Both the position numbers and the translations under genes were made by a program. Under the pieces are notes generated by a model that did not search any database, was not told the DNA's origin, and saw nothing but the letters and a program-made list of their open reading frames with translations. From the IMG/VR virus record IMGVR_UViG_3300009182_000039, positions 1 to 64,000 of that record: DNA of 64,000 bases, one strand, 5' to 3'. The stretch comes from a virus. Of this stretch, positions 36,292-43,858 are shown piece by piece. The first letter of the stretch is position 1, and each line of letters begins with the position of its first letter.

Positions 36292-37134
36292 ATGCTATTT
36301 GACAACCCTCCTAAAATACTATCACATATTTCAGCATTAGATTTTGGAAATTTCGTTGCTCCAGAATATATTCTTAATAAAGGCGATACCGATGTAAATT
36401 TATTTCACCGGTATTGTCCCCATCGTATGTATCCACTTGGCGAACCTGGAAAAATTGTAAATGAAATAGTTTGTAAATTTCATGGCTACAAGTGGGCTAA
36501 AGATGGAACTGCTGTCAATAATGATAAAAAATTATCATGCGGTGTTGCTGTAGTTGGTAAATCTGGATTAGTATTTAAAGATTTTGTAGAACCCGATCAC
36601 TACTGGGTAGAAGATCTTGCTAAAGAAACTAATTTAGAATTTAGTCATATAGTAGAAGGTAAAAGTTCTGGTAGTTGGCTTTGGATGATGGAAATTCAAG
36701 CAGACTTATTACATATACGCAAAGGCGATGATGTCGTACACCCTACTCTTGCCAAGGTAACAAACTTAGACAATGTTGGCATGGAGCAAGGCAATGGTTG
36801 GATACTCCAAACGTGTAGTACCGGATGGTGGTTGTTTATCTATCCCTTTACATTTATTGAATATAGCCCAGGATGTTTATCGGTCAACTATACAATACCT
36901 AATGATACAGATAATGAGTTTGGCTTTGATTGGATTACACAATTTTTCTACGACCCAGTAACTACAACCGACAAACGACATGACTTTGAAACATTAAGCG
37001 ATGTATTTAACGAAGATGTTAGCACAATCGAATTACAAAAAGGAAAATATTTTCCTTTGATGAAAACCGTTAATCACTTAGAAGATCACTGCATTCATTT
37101 CGGACAATGGGTTACTAAGAACCGATCTGCTTAA
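36292..37134 (+). CDS. Rieske non-haem iron oxygenase
   Basis: The 280-residue protein has a Rieske [2Fe-2S] site (C42-P-H44-R, C61-K-F-H64-G-Y-K-W). It also has a reduced catalytic domain with a possible iron-binding stretch MEIQADLLHIRKGDDVVHP that resembles the N/D-x-x-H-x(n)-H motif of ring-hydroxylating and sterol/chlorophyll-type oxygenases. It is shorter than typical alpha subunits (about 350-450 residues). It would hydroxylate or desaturate an organic substrate, with electrons from host reductases. It converges with the PP-loop gene on the minus strand with a 20-base overlap. Confidence 0.85.
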   Translation: MLFDNPPKILSHISALDFGNFVAPEYILNKGDTDVNLFHRYCPHRMYPLGEPGKIVNEIVCKFHGYKWAKDGTAVNNDKKLSCGVAVVGKSGLVFKDFVEPDHYWVEDLAKETNLEFSHIVEGKSSGSWLWMMEIQADLLHIRKGDDVVHPTLAKVTNLDNVGMEQGNGWILQTCSTGWWLFIYPFTFIEYSPGCLSVNYTIPNDTDNEFGFDWITQFFYDPVTTTDKRHDFETLSDVFNEDVSTIELQKGKYFPLMKTVNHLEDHCIHFGQWVTKNRSA

Positions 37135-38041
37135 TTAATTCTTCTTGTGAAAAAATATAACTCTTGTCTGAAACTACCCCACGAATATATTTTTTTCCAA
37201 ATTCTAGCATAAAGGGCTGTACCAACGATTTGGATTTATCTGGATGTTGCCCTTCGAACCCAACTAGCTTTTGTCGTAAATCTAAAGTGGGCCAATATTC
37301 TTGATGTACTTGACACTTTGTAGACTCATTAGATAGCTTACCAGAAATTTCATCATTTAATAATTGCCGAACAAAAGGCAAGTTAAAATATGATACCAGT
37401 AATTCTGGAGAATATTCATACCAATCAGTTATACATGGACGATTTATGGTTTTATGATATATAGCCCAGTGATGACATTTCTCGTCTAGTTCAAATACCC
37501 AAGGATATTTCTTACTCATATCACGACTTCTGCGTCTAATGTATGGATTGCCACTTCCTAAAATAGGTAGTCCATCACAGTACTCTGTTAATTTCATATG
37601 CGGTAGCCAACCAGATTCAGAAGCAAATACTTTTTGTTGTATATCGTATGCTTCATTTTCAAAAAACTTTTGCAAGTTAAAGTCTATAATCTTAGGAGTA
37701 ACATTTAGATCCTTACAAGTTTTGAGTGCGTGTGTATATTCTGGAAGATTATAATTATTTTCGTATTTAAAAATGTAAACATTAATCGGGACGCCGAGGT
37801 CTTTATAGACTCGTAAGATAATTTCACTATCTACTCCGCCAGAAAATAATAAATCAAGCGGTCCAGAAAATGTATCTCTGATAATCCTGCCATTTTCAAG
37901 TAATTCTTCGTAGTAACTTTTTACAGGACGATCAATCGTATTTTTGAGTATTATTTTGAATTCTGCCTTGGGGTGTAACTTAGGGCCGTATTCAGGACCA
38001 TTGTCATATGTCCACGAAAACCAATTATTTTTATAAAACAT
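37115..38041 (-). CDS. PP-loop ATPase, short asparagine-synthetase-like form, copy D
   Basis: The 308-residue protein has the PP-loop FSGGVDSEII (SGGVDS 67-72), then VYIFKYENNYNLPEYTHAL, LNVTPKIIDFNL and ILGSGNPYIRRR. It belongs with copy E (39451-40371), sharing the FENxYN and DFN-x3-F features, and is distinct from the longer copies A-C. The gene overlaps the upstream GNAT-like gene by 11 bases. The pair has a mirror-image counterpart on the other side of the desaturase gene. Confidence 0.8.
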   Translation of the reverse strand: MFYKNNWFSWTYDNGPEYGPKLHPKAEFKIILKNTIDRPVKSYYEELLENGRIIRDTFSGPLDLLFSGGVDSEIILRVYKDLGVPINVYIFKYENNYNLPEYTHALKTCKDLNVTPKIIDFNLQKFFENEAYDIQQKVFASESGWLPHMKLTEYCDGLPILGSGNPYIRRRSRDMSKKYPWVFELDEKCHHWAIYHKTINRPCITDWYEYSPELLVSYFNLPFVRQLLNDEISGKLSNESTKCQVHQEYWPTLDLRQKLVGFEGQHPDKSKSLVQPFMLEFGKKYIRGVVSDKSYIFSQEELIKQIGS

Positions 38042-38609
38042 ATTTTTCCATATTCCTATTCCAGCACTCTTCGCCTTGATCTGTTAAATGATGTAGCATT
38101 ACCCATTGTTTCATACTATTTGGATCTTCTATATAAGCAGGACCATTTATAGCATACTTGTTAGGTTTCATTGTAAAAATAGTATTACAATTAACTTCAA
38201 TTAATTTTAAGTATTCTTCAAAGCCTGTTAAGTTATCTCCCCGACTAATAAACACACAATCTAACCCAATTAGCCTTGCTTTGGCTAACTGCAACGGTAA
38301 ACAATATGTAGTATTCAGGAATTTTGACCCACTAGTAAATTTTCCTGAATGTCTGTAGTCTGGATGAATCCACATTCTTGTACTAACTCTACCAATACCA
38401 GAGCCCCACCATTCGTTATTAATTTGTAACCCACTAAAGCATACAATTACATTGTTGATTATTACTACGGGAAATGAAACGTAATTACGAGGGTCTAGAT
38501 CGATGTAATTATATTTTAAATTATCCGTTGTTGTCATCACATATTGTTGAAATTGGTTCCAAAGTTTGCTATCAAAACTTGTGGCAAAGTCAACTATTTT
38601 TGTCATCAT
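38031..38609 (-). CDS. GNAT-like acyltransferase, partner of PP-loop copy D
   Basis: The 192-residue protein has the general pattern of a GNAT fold: a strand pair VSFPVVIINNVIVCFSGLQI, a segment IGRVSTRMWIHPDYRHSG where the acetyl-CoA pocket would begin, and LIGLDCVFISRG. The usual Q/RxxGxG/A loop is weak, so activity is not assured. It is followed by, and overlaps, the PP-loop gene. A minus-strand AGTAAATA lies four bases before the ATG. The pair suggests that an adenylated or amidated product is acylated. Confidence 0.5.
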   Translation of the reverse strand: MMTKIVDFATSFDSKLWNQFQQYVMTTTDNLKYNYIDLDPRNYVSFPVVIINNVIVCFSGLQINNEWWGSGIGRVSTRMWIHPDYRHSGKFTSGSKFLNTTYCLPLQLAKARLIGLDCVFISRGDNLTGFEEYLKLIEVNCNTIFTMKPNKYAINGPAYIEDPNSMKQWVMLHHLTDQGEECWNRNMEKYVL

Positions 38610-38613
38610 CTCA

Positions 38614-38621
38614 TATTTACT
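38614..38621 (-). promoter_or_regulatory. T4-late-type element AGTAAATA (minus)
   Basis: AGTAAATA on the minus strand ends four bases before the ATG at 38609; it overlaps the plus-strand element for the desaturase. Confidence 0.38.
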
Positions 38622-38627
38622 TAAATA
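38620..38627 (+). promoter_or_regulatory. T4-late-type element CTTAAATA (plus)
   Basis: CTTAAATA ends five bases before the desaturase ATG at 38633. With 38614-38621 it makes a divergent, overlapping pair in a 23-base intergenic region. Confidence 0.42.
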
Positions 38628-38632
38628 GCAGC

Positions 38633-39451
38633 ATGCCTAAAACTAATTCTTTCCTTAACTATATCCTTTATCCTACTCACGCTATTGCTTGGTTGGGTAC
38701 AATCCTTTATTTGATATTTTTTGATTTTACTTGGGTCAATTTTTTACAAGTATTAATTGGATGGATTATAATCGAAGGATTGGGCGTTGCTGTTATACTA
38801 CACAGATATGTAAGCCACAGAGCCGTTGAATTACGCCCAGGATTAAAACCAATTTTACTTTGGATCAGCTGTTTGAGTTTACAAGGAAGTCCTTTGGGTT
38901 GGGCCGCTGTACATCGAGGAAGCCATCATAGATATTCTGATACTGAAAAAGATGCTCATGCTCCTAGTAAAGGAAAATGGTATGCTTGGCATAGTTGGTT
39001 ACATGACTGGGACAAATATTTCAATCCTAAATATGCCATCGACTTGATTAAAGATCCAATGCACATGTGGTTTGCTAAAAATTATAATTGGATTATATTA
39101 GTTACTTACACTATAGTCGGACTAATGTCATGGGAGTTACTATTATTTGGTTTTATGATACCAGCCGCCTTAAGTTTATATATGGAAAGTAATATCAATG
39201 TATTCTGTCATACGCCAGGCTATGGTTATAGAAACTTTGATACTAAAGATGATAGTCGTAATGTTCCGCTACTTGCTTGGATTACATGGGGACAGGGTTG
39301 GCATAACAATCATCATTCTAAAGCAAGCGCCTACGATTTTGGGACTAGTGTTAGCGGTAAGAAATCTGAATGGGATTTTAGTTTAATATTTTTACCATTA
39401 ATTGCTACTAAGGAAAGTAGAAAACAAATACTCGATGGACGCAAGGTTTAA
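38633..39451 (+). CDS. Membrane fatty-acid desaturase (delta-9 type)
   Basis: The 272-residue protein has the three His boxes of acyl-CoA/acyl-lipid desaturases: HRYVSH (57-62), HRGSHH (94-99) and GWHNNHH near 227. There are also four hydrophobic spans in the usual pairs (about 20-55 and 165-195). It would introduce a double bond into membrane or substrate acyl chains using a di-iron site and oxygen. I placed the start at 38633 (CTTAAATA five bases before); the frame is open further upstream but lies antisense to the GNAT gene. TAATG couples it to the following PP-loop gene, so it belongs to an operon with PP-loop, GNAT and two 2OG enzymes. Confidence 0.92.
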   Translation: MPKTNSFLNYILYPTHAIAWLGTILYLIFFDFTWVNFLQVLIGWIIIEGLGVAVILHRYVSHRAVELRPGLKPILLWISCLSLQGSPLGWAAVHRGSHHRYSDTEKDAHAPSKGKWYAWHSWLHDWDKYFNPKYAIDLIKDPMHMWFAKNYNWIILVTYTIVGLMSWELLLFGFMIPAALSLYMESNINVFCHTPGYGYRNFDTKDDSRNVPLLAWITWGQGWHNNHHSKASAYDFGTSVSGKKSEWDFSLIFLPLIATKESRKQILDGRKV

Positions 39452-40371
39452 TGAATTTTACCCATCAAAATCATCTAAAGTATTCTATAGGTGGCAGAGA
39501 ATATGGATATCGAGAAACTCCTACTGAAAAATTTGAAGTTATTTTAGGCGCTGTAGATCCAGATCAATATAGAACTAGTTCATTTTCAAATGAAATGCAC
39601 CGTACGGCGGATTTAGTACATAAAGATTTAGGAAATGATCTTGTATTGTTTTTATCAGGTGGCACAGATAGTGAACTTGTATTAAGAAGTTTTATACATA
39701 ACGGGGTTAAACCTCAGTGCGCGGTAGTGAGATTTGAAAATGACTATAATGCCTCTGAAGTTGAGGAAGCAAAAAGTGTAGCTGAAGAATTAGATGTAAA
39801 ATTAGAAATTTTAGATTTTAATGTAAAAGAATTTTATTATTCGGGCGAAGCTAAAGAATTTGGCGAGAGTGTACAAGGTACGCAAATAACTTATCTAACA
39901 ATATTTAAAAATATCTTAAAATTAGGTGCTCCAGCAGTCATGGGCGGCGAGGCTGGGCTTACAAGACAAGTTAATAAAACTGATAGTTTTTGGTATTATG
40001 CCTTTCGCGAAAACGAAGACGGTGGTGCTATGCGATTTTCTAACAAGTTTAATATCCCGCTAGTCAACGAATGGTTTTCTTATACACCAGAAATGTTGCT
40101 ATATTATTTAGAATGCGAGAGTGTTAAAAAGTTAGTAACAGAAAAATTTAATTATAAACTTACCGCGGCCTCAAGTAAAAATAAAATTTTAAAAGAATTG
40201 TTTGATAATTTTAGGCAAAAATTTAAAAGACACGGATTCGAAAAATTAATCGCTTTTAATAGTGTTGCTTATGCTGGCATTGGTATCGATCAAGTTCCTA
40301 GATTAGAGTCCAGTTTAGACGGTATACCCTATGATGTCGCAGTCAAACAATTAAAGGGGCTAGTAGAATGA
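39451..40371 (+). CDS. PP-loop ATPase, short asparagine-synthetase-like form, copy E
   Basis: The 306-residue protein has the PP-loop LSGGTDSELV (SGGTDS 69-74), CAVVRFENDYNASEVEEA, LEILDFNVKEFY and AVMGGEAGL. It parallels copy D at the equivalent positions. The start codon overlaps the desaturase stop (TAATG) and the stop overlaps the GNAT-like gene (four bases). Reaction unknown: adenylation-dependent amidation or thiolation is expected for the fold. Confidence 0.8.
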   Translation: MNFTHQNHLKYSIGGREYGYRETPTEKFEVILGAVDPDQYRTSSFSNEMHRTADLVHKDLGNDLVLFLSGGTDSELVLRSFIHNGVKPQCAVVRFENDYNASEVEEAKSVAEELDVKLEILDFNVKEFYYSGEAKEFGESVQGTQITYLTIFKNILKLGAPAVMGGEAGLTRQVNKTDSFWYYAFRENEDGGAMRFSNKFNIPLVNEWFSYTPEMLLYYLECESVKKLVTEKFNYKLTAASSKNKILKELFDNFRQKFKRHGFEKLIAFNSVAYAGIGIDQVPRLESSLDGIPYDVAVKQLKGLVE

Positions 40372-40967
40372 AACTTATAGAATTAAACGAAACGCATAAA
40401 GATGCTATCTTACATTTGTTTTATACTAAAAACTATATGGGGGCAGATTTTCAAACTTATTTTGGGACCGGTGATCCCAACGATGGCGTTGAAAAAATTT
40501 ATCATGCTGCTTTTTCAAATACCTATCTTACAGGATTAAAACAATATAAAGCATTAGGATTACAAGACGAAAATGGCGACATTCAAGGATTAATAGCATT
40601 TTATATTAGTTCAACAGAACCTTGTTGGTATGGTACTATGATTCGATCAGCTAAAAATAAAGATCATGTCAGATTATTATTAGATGCGGCTATAAATTTT
40701 CATGAACACGAGGGACGATATAAGTTTTACACATTGTGGTCAGTCAAACATGCTAAATTATTAAGAAGATTTGCGTTTAGTAACGATGCTAATAATCGAT
40801 ACGATTATTTTGACGAATGTATAGTCCCAACTAAAACTAGATGTATCTATCAAAATTTTTGGACTATCTTGTTTAATCGTGTATTGTTGCCTACCGATAC
40901 TGTTGTACGTTGTACCTATCTTAAAAAGGAACATAGACCGAACACGCCGATTGGAGGTAATTTATGA
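40368..40967 (+). CDS. GNAT-like acyltransferase, partner of PP-loop copy E
   Basis: The 199-residue protein opens like a GNAT (MKLIELNETHKDAILHLFY), has a strand DENGDIQGLIAFYISSTEP where GNATs carry their central sheet, and a helix HVRLLLDAAINFHE. The canonical acetyl-CoA loop is not clear. Two four-base overlaps tie it to the PP-loop and 2OG genes. With 38031-38609 it defines a repeated PP-loop/GNAT module. Confidence 0.52.
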   Translation: MKLIELNETHKDAILHLFYTKNYMGADFQTYFGTGDPNDGVEKIYHAAFSNTYLTGLKQYKALGLQDENGDIQGLIAFYISSTEPCWYGTMIRSAKNKDHVRLLLDAAINFHEHEGRYKFYTLWSVKHAKLLRRFAFSNDANNRYDYFDECIVPTKTRCIYQNFWTILFNRVLLPTDTVVRCTYLKKEHRPNTPIGGNL

Positions 40968-41572
40968 ATTGTTTAGTTAGTTCATTTAAATTATTTCAAG
41001 AAGATTTAAATAGTTTTATAATAGACACAAATGTCGAATTAGGCGATGATCTACGAAAGTATTTTAAAGATTCTGAAAACAATTACTTATGGAAAATTAG
41101 TACGCATAGACAAACTGTTACACAGGCATTAAGATTTACCGAATCAATACATTTGAGACATTTAAAAGATTTGCCACCAAAATCAAATACACTACAAGCT
41201 AATCAACACATGAATGTAGTTCAGTCGAACATCGCTAATTTCCCTATATTTAAAAAATCCATCGAATGGGTTGAATTGGCACTAAAATCTAAAGGGGCAA
41301 AAAATGTTGAATTTGGTAGAATTTTTGTAAGCAAACTAGCAGCTAATTCTAAAGTTGATCCACACACAGACAGTGGTAAATATTTTTCTTACTACGACCG
41401 ATTTCATTTTACAGTTACTGCCGCAAAAGAAAATATCTTTTCAATCAGAGATGAGAATTGTATTTTAGAAATGGATTCTTTATACTGGGTTAATAATCAT
41501 GTGCCGCATTGGCTAGAAAATAGAAGTGACGAAGATAGGATTAACTTTATTATAGATGCAAGATTATCATGA
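40964..41572 (+). CDS. 2OG dioxygenase, aspartyl/asparaginyl hydroxylase-like
   Basis: The 202-residue protein has H134-T-D136 in VDPHTDSGKYF, R146-F-H148-F-T-V, a distal H182 in NHVPHWLENR and R192 in DRINFIID. The set is nearly identical in spacing to the enzyme at 30268-30951, with a conserved P-H-W-x-x-N. It is in an operon with desaturase, PP-loop, GNAT and TauD-type genes (four-base overlaps). The substrate may be the product of the PP-loop step; inferred. Confidence 0.82.
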   Translation: MNCLVSSFKLFQEDLNSFIIDTNVELGDDLRKYFKDSENNYLWKISTHRQTVTQALRFTESIHLRHLKDLPPKSNTLQANQHMNVVQSNIANFPIFKKSIEWVELALKSKGAKNVEFGRIFVSKLAANSKVDPHTDSGKYFSYYDRFHFTVTAAKENIFSIRDENCILEMDSLYWVNNHVPHWLENRSDEDRINFIIDARLS

Positions 41573-42450
41573 ATATTACAAACATAAAAAACAACTGGGG
41601 TTCAGTAGTTGAGTTAGATTCGCCCGGCGAATTTTTTAGTTATAGCGCAGATTACTGGCGCAAGTTAGCTTACGAACGCGAAGTAATTTTTTTTAAAAAA
41701 GTTAAATTTACAAAAGAACAATATTCAGAATTTAGTTTTTATTTTGGATCGCCTTGGAAGGGCGAAGACTATGTTTATTCTAGAGAGATTGTAGAAAAAG
41801 TAAAAACTAAAAACGGCGATCAAGTTATAAGTCCATTTAGTAATACCCTTATTAAGAGAATAGCCCCTAAACACATGCCATGGCATGCTGATATCCCTAA
41901 CAGAGATTATAAACCGTATCCATTTAGAAGTTTATGGATTACTGATAATCCTAATCCAGAAAAATCAGGAAAAACTAGTTGGCTTAATTTAGAAGATGCG
42001 TATGATTATCTTACACCTGAAATGTTAGATTTAGTTAATCGGGTGACCGTAGTACAGCAAAGCTGGTATGAGCCGGGGGCCGACATTAAAGAATTTCCTT
42101 TGTTAAAAATACATCCTATTACTGGTAAAAAATCATTAAGATTAAATCATTACAATTGGGGCAGTAACAAAGTTGCTTGGATTATTGATGTTAAAATTGA
42201 CGGTGTATCGCAAGGGCATTGTTTTTTAATTAGACAATGGATTAATTTTTTAGAAAATATTCCTGAGCTAATATATGAACATCAATGGGATCTATATGAT
42301 ATTTCAATTTATGATAATTACCCGTTTATACACTCGAGAAGTGCATTGAAACTCGATTCCAATGCCGCAACTAGACATTTTTACAGAATTAACATTGATC
42401 ATTTAGACGAACAAGAGTGGATTGAACACAAAAACAAATATTTTTTATGA
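41569..42450 (+). CDS. TauD/TfdA-type 2OG dioxygenase
   Basis: The 293-residue protein has MPWHADI with H106 and D108, GKTSW downstream as in TauD enzymes, and the distal block YDNYPFIHSRS with its His, followed by the Arg of ATRHFYRINI. TauD-type enzymes hydroxylate taurine, alkylsulfates or clavaminate-like intermediates. It is clearly different from the cupin-type 2OG enzymes around it. Four-base overlaps with both neighbours place it in the desaturase operon. Confidence 0.88.
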   Translation: MNITNIKNNWGSVVELDSPGEFFSYSADYWRKLAYEREVIFFKKVKFTKEQYSEFSFYFGSPWKGEDYVYSREIVEKVKTKNGDQVISPFSNTLIKRIAPKHMPWHADIPNRDYKPYPFRSLWITDNPNPEKSGKTSWLNLEDAYDYLTPEMLDLVNRVTVVQQSWYEPGADIKEFPLLKIHPITGKKSLRLNHYNWGSNKVAWIIDVKIDGVSQGHCFLIRQWINFLENIPELIYEHQWDLYDISIYDNYPFIHSRSALKLDSNAATRHFYRINIDHLDEQEWIEHKNKYFL

Positions 42451-43049
42451 CAACACTAGTTATTCCTAAAAGAAATTACGGCGGTCGCGATGATCAAAAA
42501 TTTCATCCACTAATTAGTCCCGACGACGATAACAACGGGTGGACTGTAAGATATCTATGGATCCAACATCGACATAACAACGATGCGTTTTATGAAAATT
42601 ACTTCGACCCAACAAAAAAACAAACTGGCATGAATGTAAGGAAACAAACTGTTGCGTTACAAAAAGACTGGACCGCTCATAATCAAATCTTCCACGATTC
42701 ACACAAAAACGGAAATTTAGTATGGCGTCTTAAGGTAGGCAATCCTATTAGTCGTAGTATAGATTATATTGAAATCTGGCGCAATGCTGATATTATAACT
42801 CAATATTTTTCGCCGCAACCTATTACACAAATTAATGAAAATATTAGTTGGCCGAAAGAAGATAGACTTAACTTTAACAAAGAATTATATGATGCTGGGT
42901 TTGATATAAGATCTTGGGTGCCGTATCGCAATATATCAAAGTTACACGCTATGAAAACTTATAAAAAATTTATAGACCTATATGAAAGCGGTTCTGGTAA
43001 TATTATTTTTAACTCTTGGTGGAAGCGAGAGCTTAATCCTTACCAATAA
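42447..43049 (+). CDS. Protein of unknown function, end of desaturase operon, 200 aa
   Basis: The 200-residue protein (MTTLVIPKRNYGGRDDQKFH, then WIQHRHNNDAFYENYF and LNFNKELYDAGFDIRSW) has many aromatic and His residues, no signal peptide and no membrane segment. No motif is recognised. The start overlaps the TauD-type gene (ATGA), the end overlaps the convergent 2OG gene by 17 bases. By context it should act in the same pathway as the desaturase, PP-loop and 2OG enzymes. Confidence 0.68.
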   Translation: MTTLVIPKRNYGGRDDQKFHPLISPDDDNNGWTVRYLWIQHRHNNDAFYENYFDPTKKQTGMNVRKQTVALQKDWTAHNQIFHDSHKNGNLVWRLKVGNPISRSIDYIEIWRNADIITQYFSPQPITQINENISWPKEDRLNFNKELYDAGFDIRSWVPYRNISKLHAMKTYKKFIDLYESGSGNIIFNSWWKRELNPYQ

Positions 43050-43797
43050 GTTTTGCTTTTATTTCTGGTTTAAATTTGCCGTCAATTCTAATAGAAAAAC
43101 TAAAATGATCAACTGGGTCAGTGCCGTGATAATCCATTTCATTCCACCATACAAACTTTTTAGTAGGATCAGGATAAACTTTTTCTAGTGTTTCACCGTC
43201 CATTACATATATACCCTTAGAATTTGGTTTTGTTGAAAGCCATATAAAATCATCGTTGGGTTTTTCAGCTCGTTGTTCATCGTTAGCGACATCATAATGC
43301 GGAACTGTTTGATTGTTGGCCTCTGTCATAAAAAACATTACACGACCTATACCTTCAAATGGCATTGATTCAATAAGTTTCACTAATGATGGAAATAATG
43401 TAGCAGTTGGAGTCCAAAAACAATCTTCAGGAGTAGCTTTGTTATATACTCCTGTTTTTTCAACTCTTTTATTCCATCTTAAAAATATAACCCAAAACGG
43501 GTGCGGGGTATGAGTTAATGCGTTAAGGAATTTTATTTTTTCATCTGTTGAATTTAATGAAACAAAAATTTTCAATTGTTCTTCAGTTAATCTATTTTTT
43601 AAATCCATGAATGTTGTGGTTATTTCTTTTTCCGCCCAATTTTTGTGGACGCCACTAGATACAAATTTTTTATTCCATTCGGCTTTAGCAATACCTAAGG
43701 ATACTTCGTTGTGAAGTTTTTCCCAGTCTGGTGCCTCTATATATTCATCTAAATATTTAAAAGGAGTTTGGATCGAATCTAATCCGATTATTGCCAT
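43033..43797 (-). CDS. 2OG dioxygenase-like protein, 254 aa
   Basis: The protein has H167-Y-D169 in QTVPHYDVAND, a strand DDFIWLSTKP, a distal H224 in MDYHGTDP (H231 also near) and R237 in SFSIRIDG. This fits the 2OG-Fe(II) fold, with a long helical N-terminal half (EEQLKIFVSLNSTDEKI). It stands alone on the minus strand, divergent from the radical SAM gene. A perfect TATAAATA (43825-43832, minus) lies 27 bases upstream of its ATG. Confidence 0.72.
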   Translation of the reverse strand: MAIIGLDSIQTPFKYLDEYIEAPDWEKLHNEVSLGIAKAEWNKKFVSSGVHKNWAEKEITTTFMDLKNRLTEEQLKIFVSLNSTDEKIKFLNALTHTPHPFWVIFLRWNKRVEKTGVYNKATPEDCFWTPTATLFPSLVKLIESMPFEGIGRVMFFMTEANNQTVPHYDVANDEQRAEKPNDDFIWLSTKPNSKGIYVMDGETLEKVYPDPTKKFVWWNEMDYHGTDPVDHFSFSIRIDGKFKPEIKAKLIGKD

Positions 43798-43824
43798 CGT
43801 GAAGTGCCTTTATTTGTACAGTAA

Positions 43825-43832
43825 TATTTATA
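43825..43832 (-). promoter_or_regulatory. T4-type late promoter TATAAATA (minus)
   Basis: A perfect TATAAATA on the minus strand, 27 bases upstream of the ATG at 43797. Together with the plus-strand copy two bases away it forms a back-to-back pair. Confidence 0.62.
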
Positions 43833-43834
43833 CC

Positions 43835-43842
43835 TATAAATA
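43835..43842 (+). promoter_or_regulatory. T4-type late promoter TATAAATA (plus)
   Basis: A perfect TATAAATA on the plus strand, 16 bases upstream of the ATG at 43859, which has a weak AAAGAG ribosome site. Confidence 0.62.
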
Positions 43843-43858
43843 TGACAAAGAGAAAAAC

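Noticed and set aside
38474-38632. N-terminal extension of the desaturase
   Set aside because: The extension is antisense to the GNAT-like gene, lacks desaturase features, and ATG 38633 with its upstream element is better.
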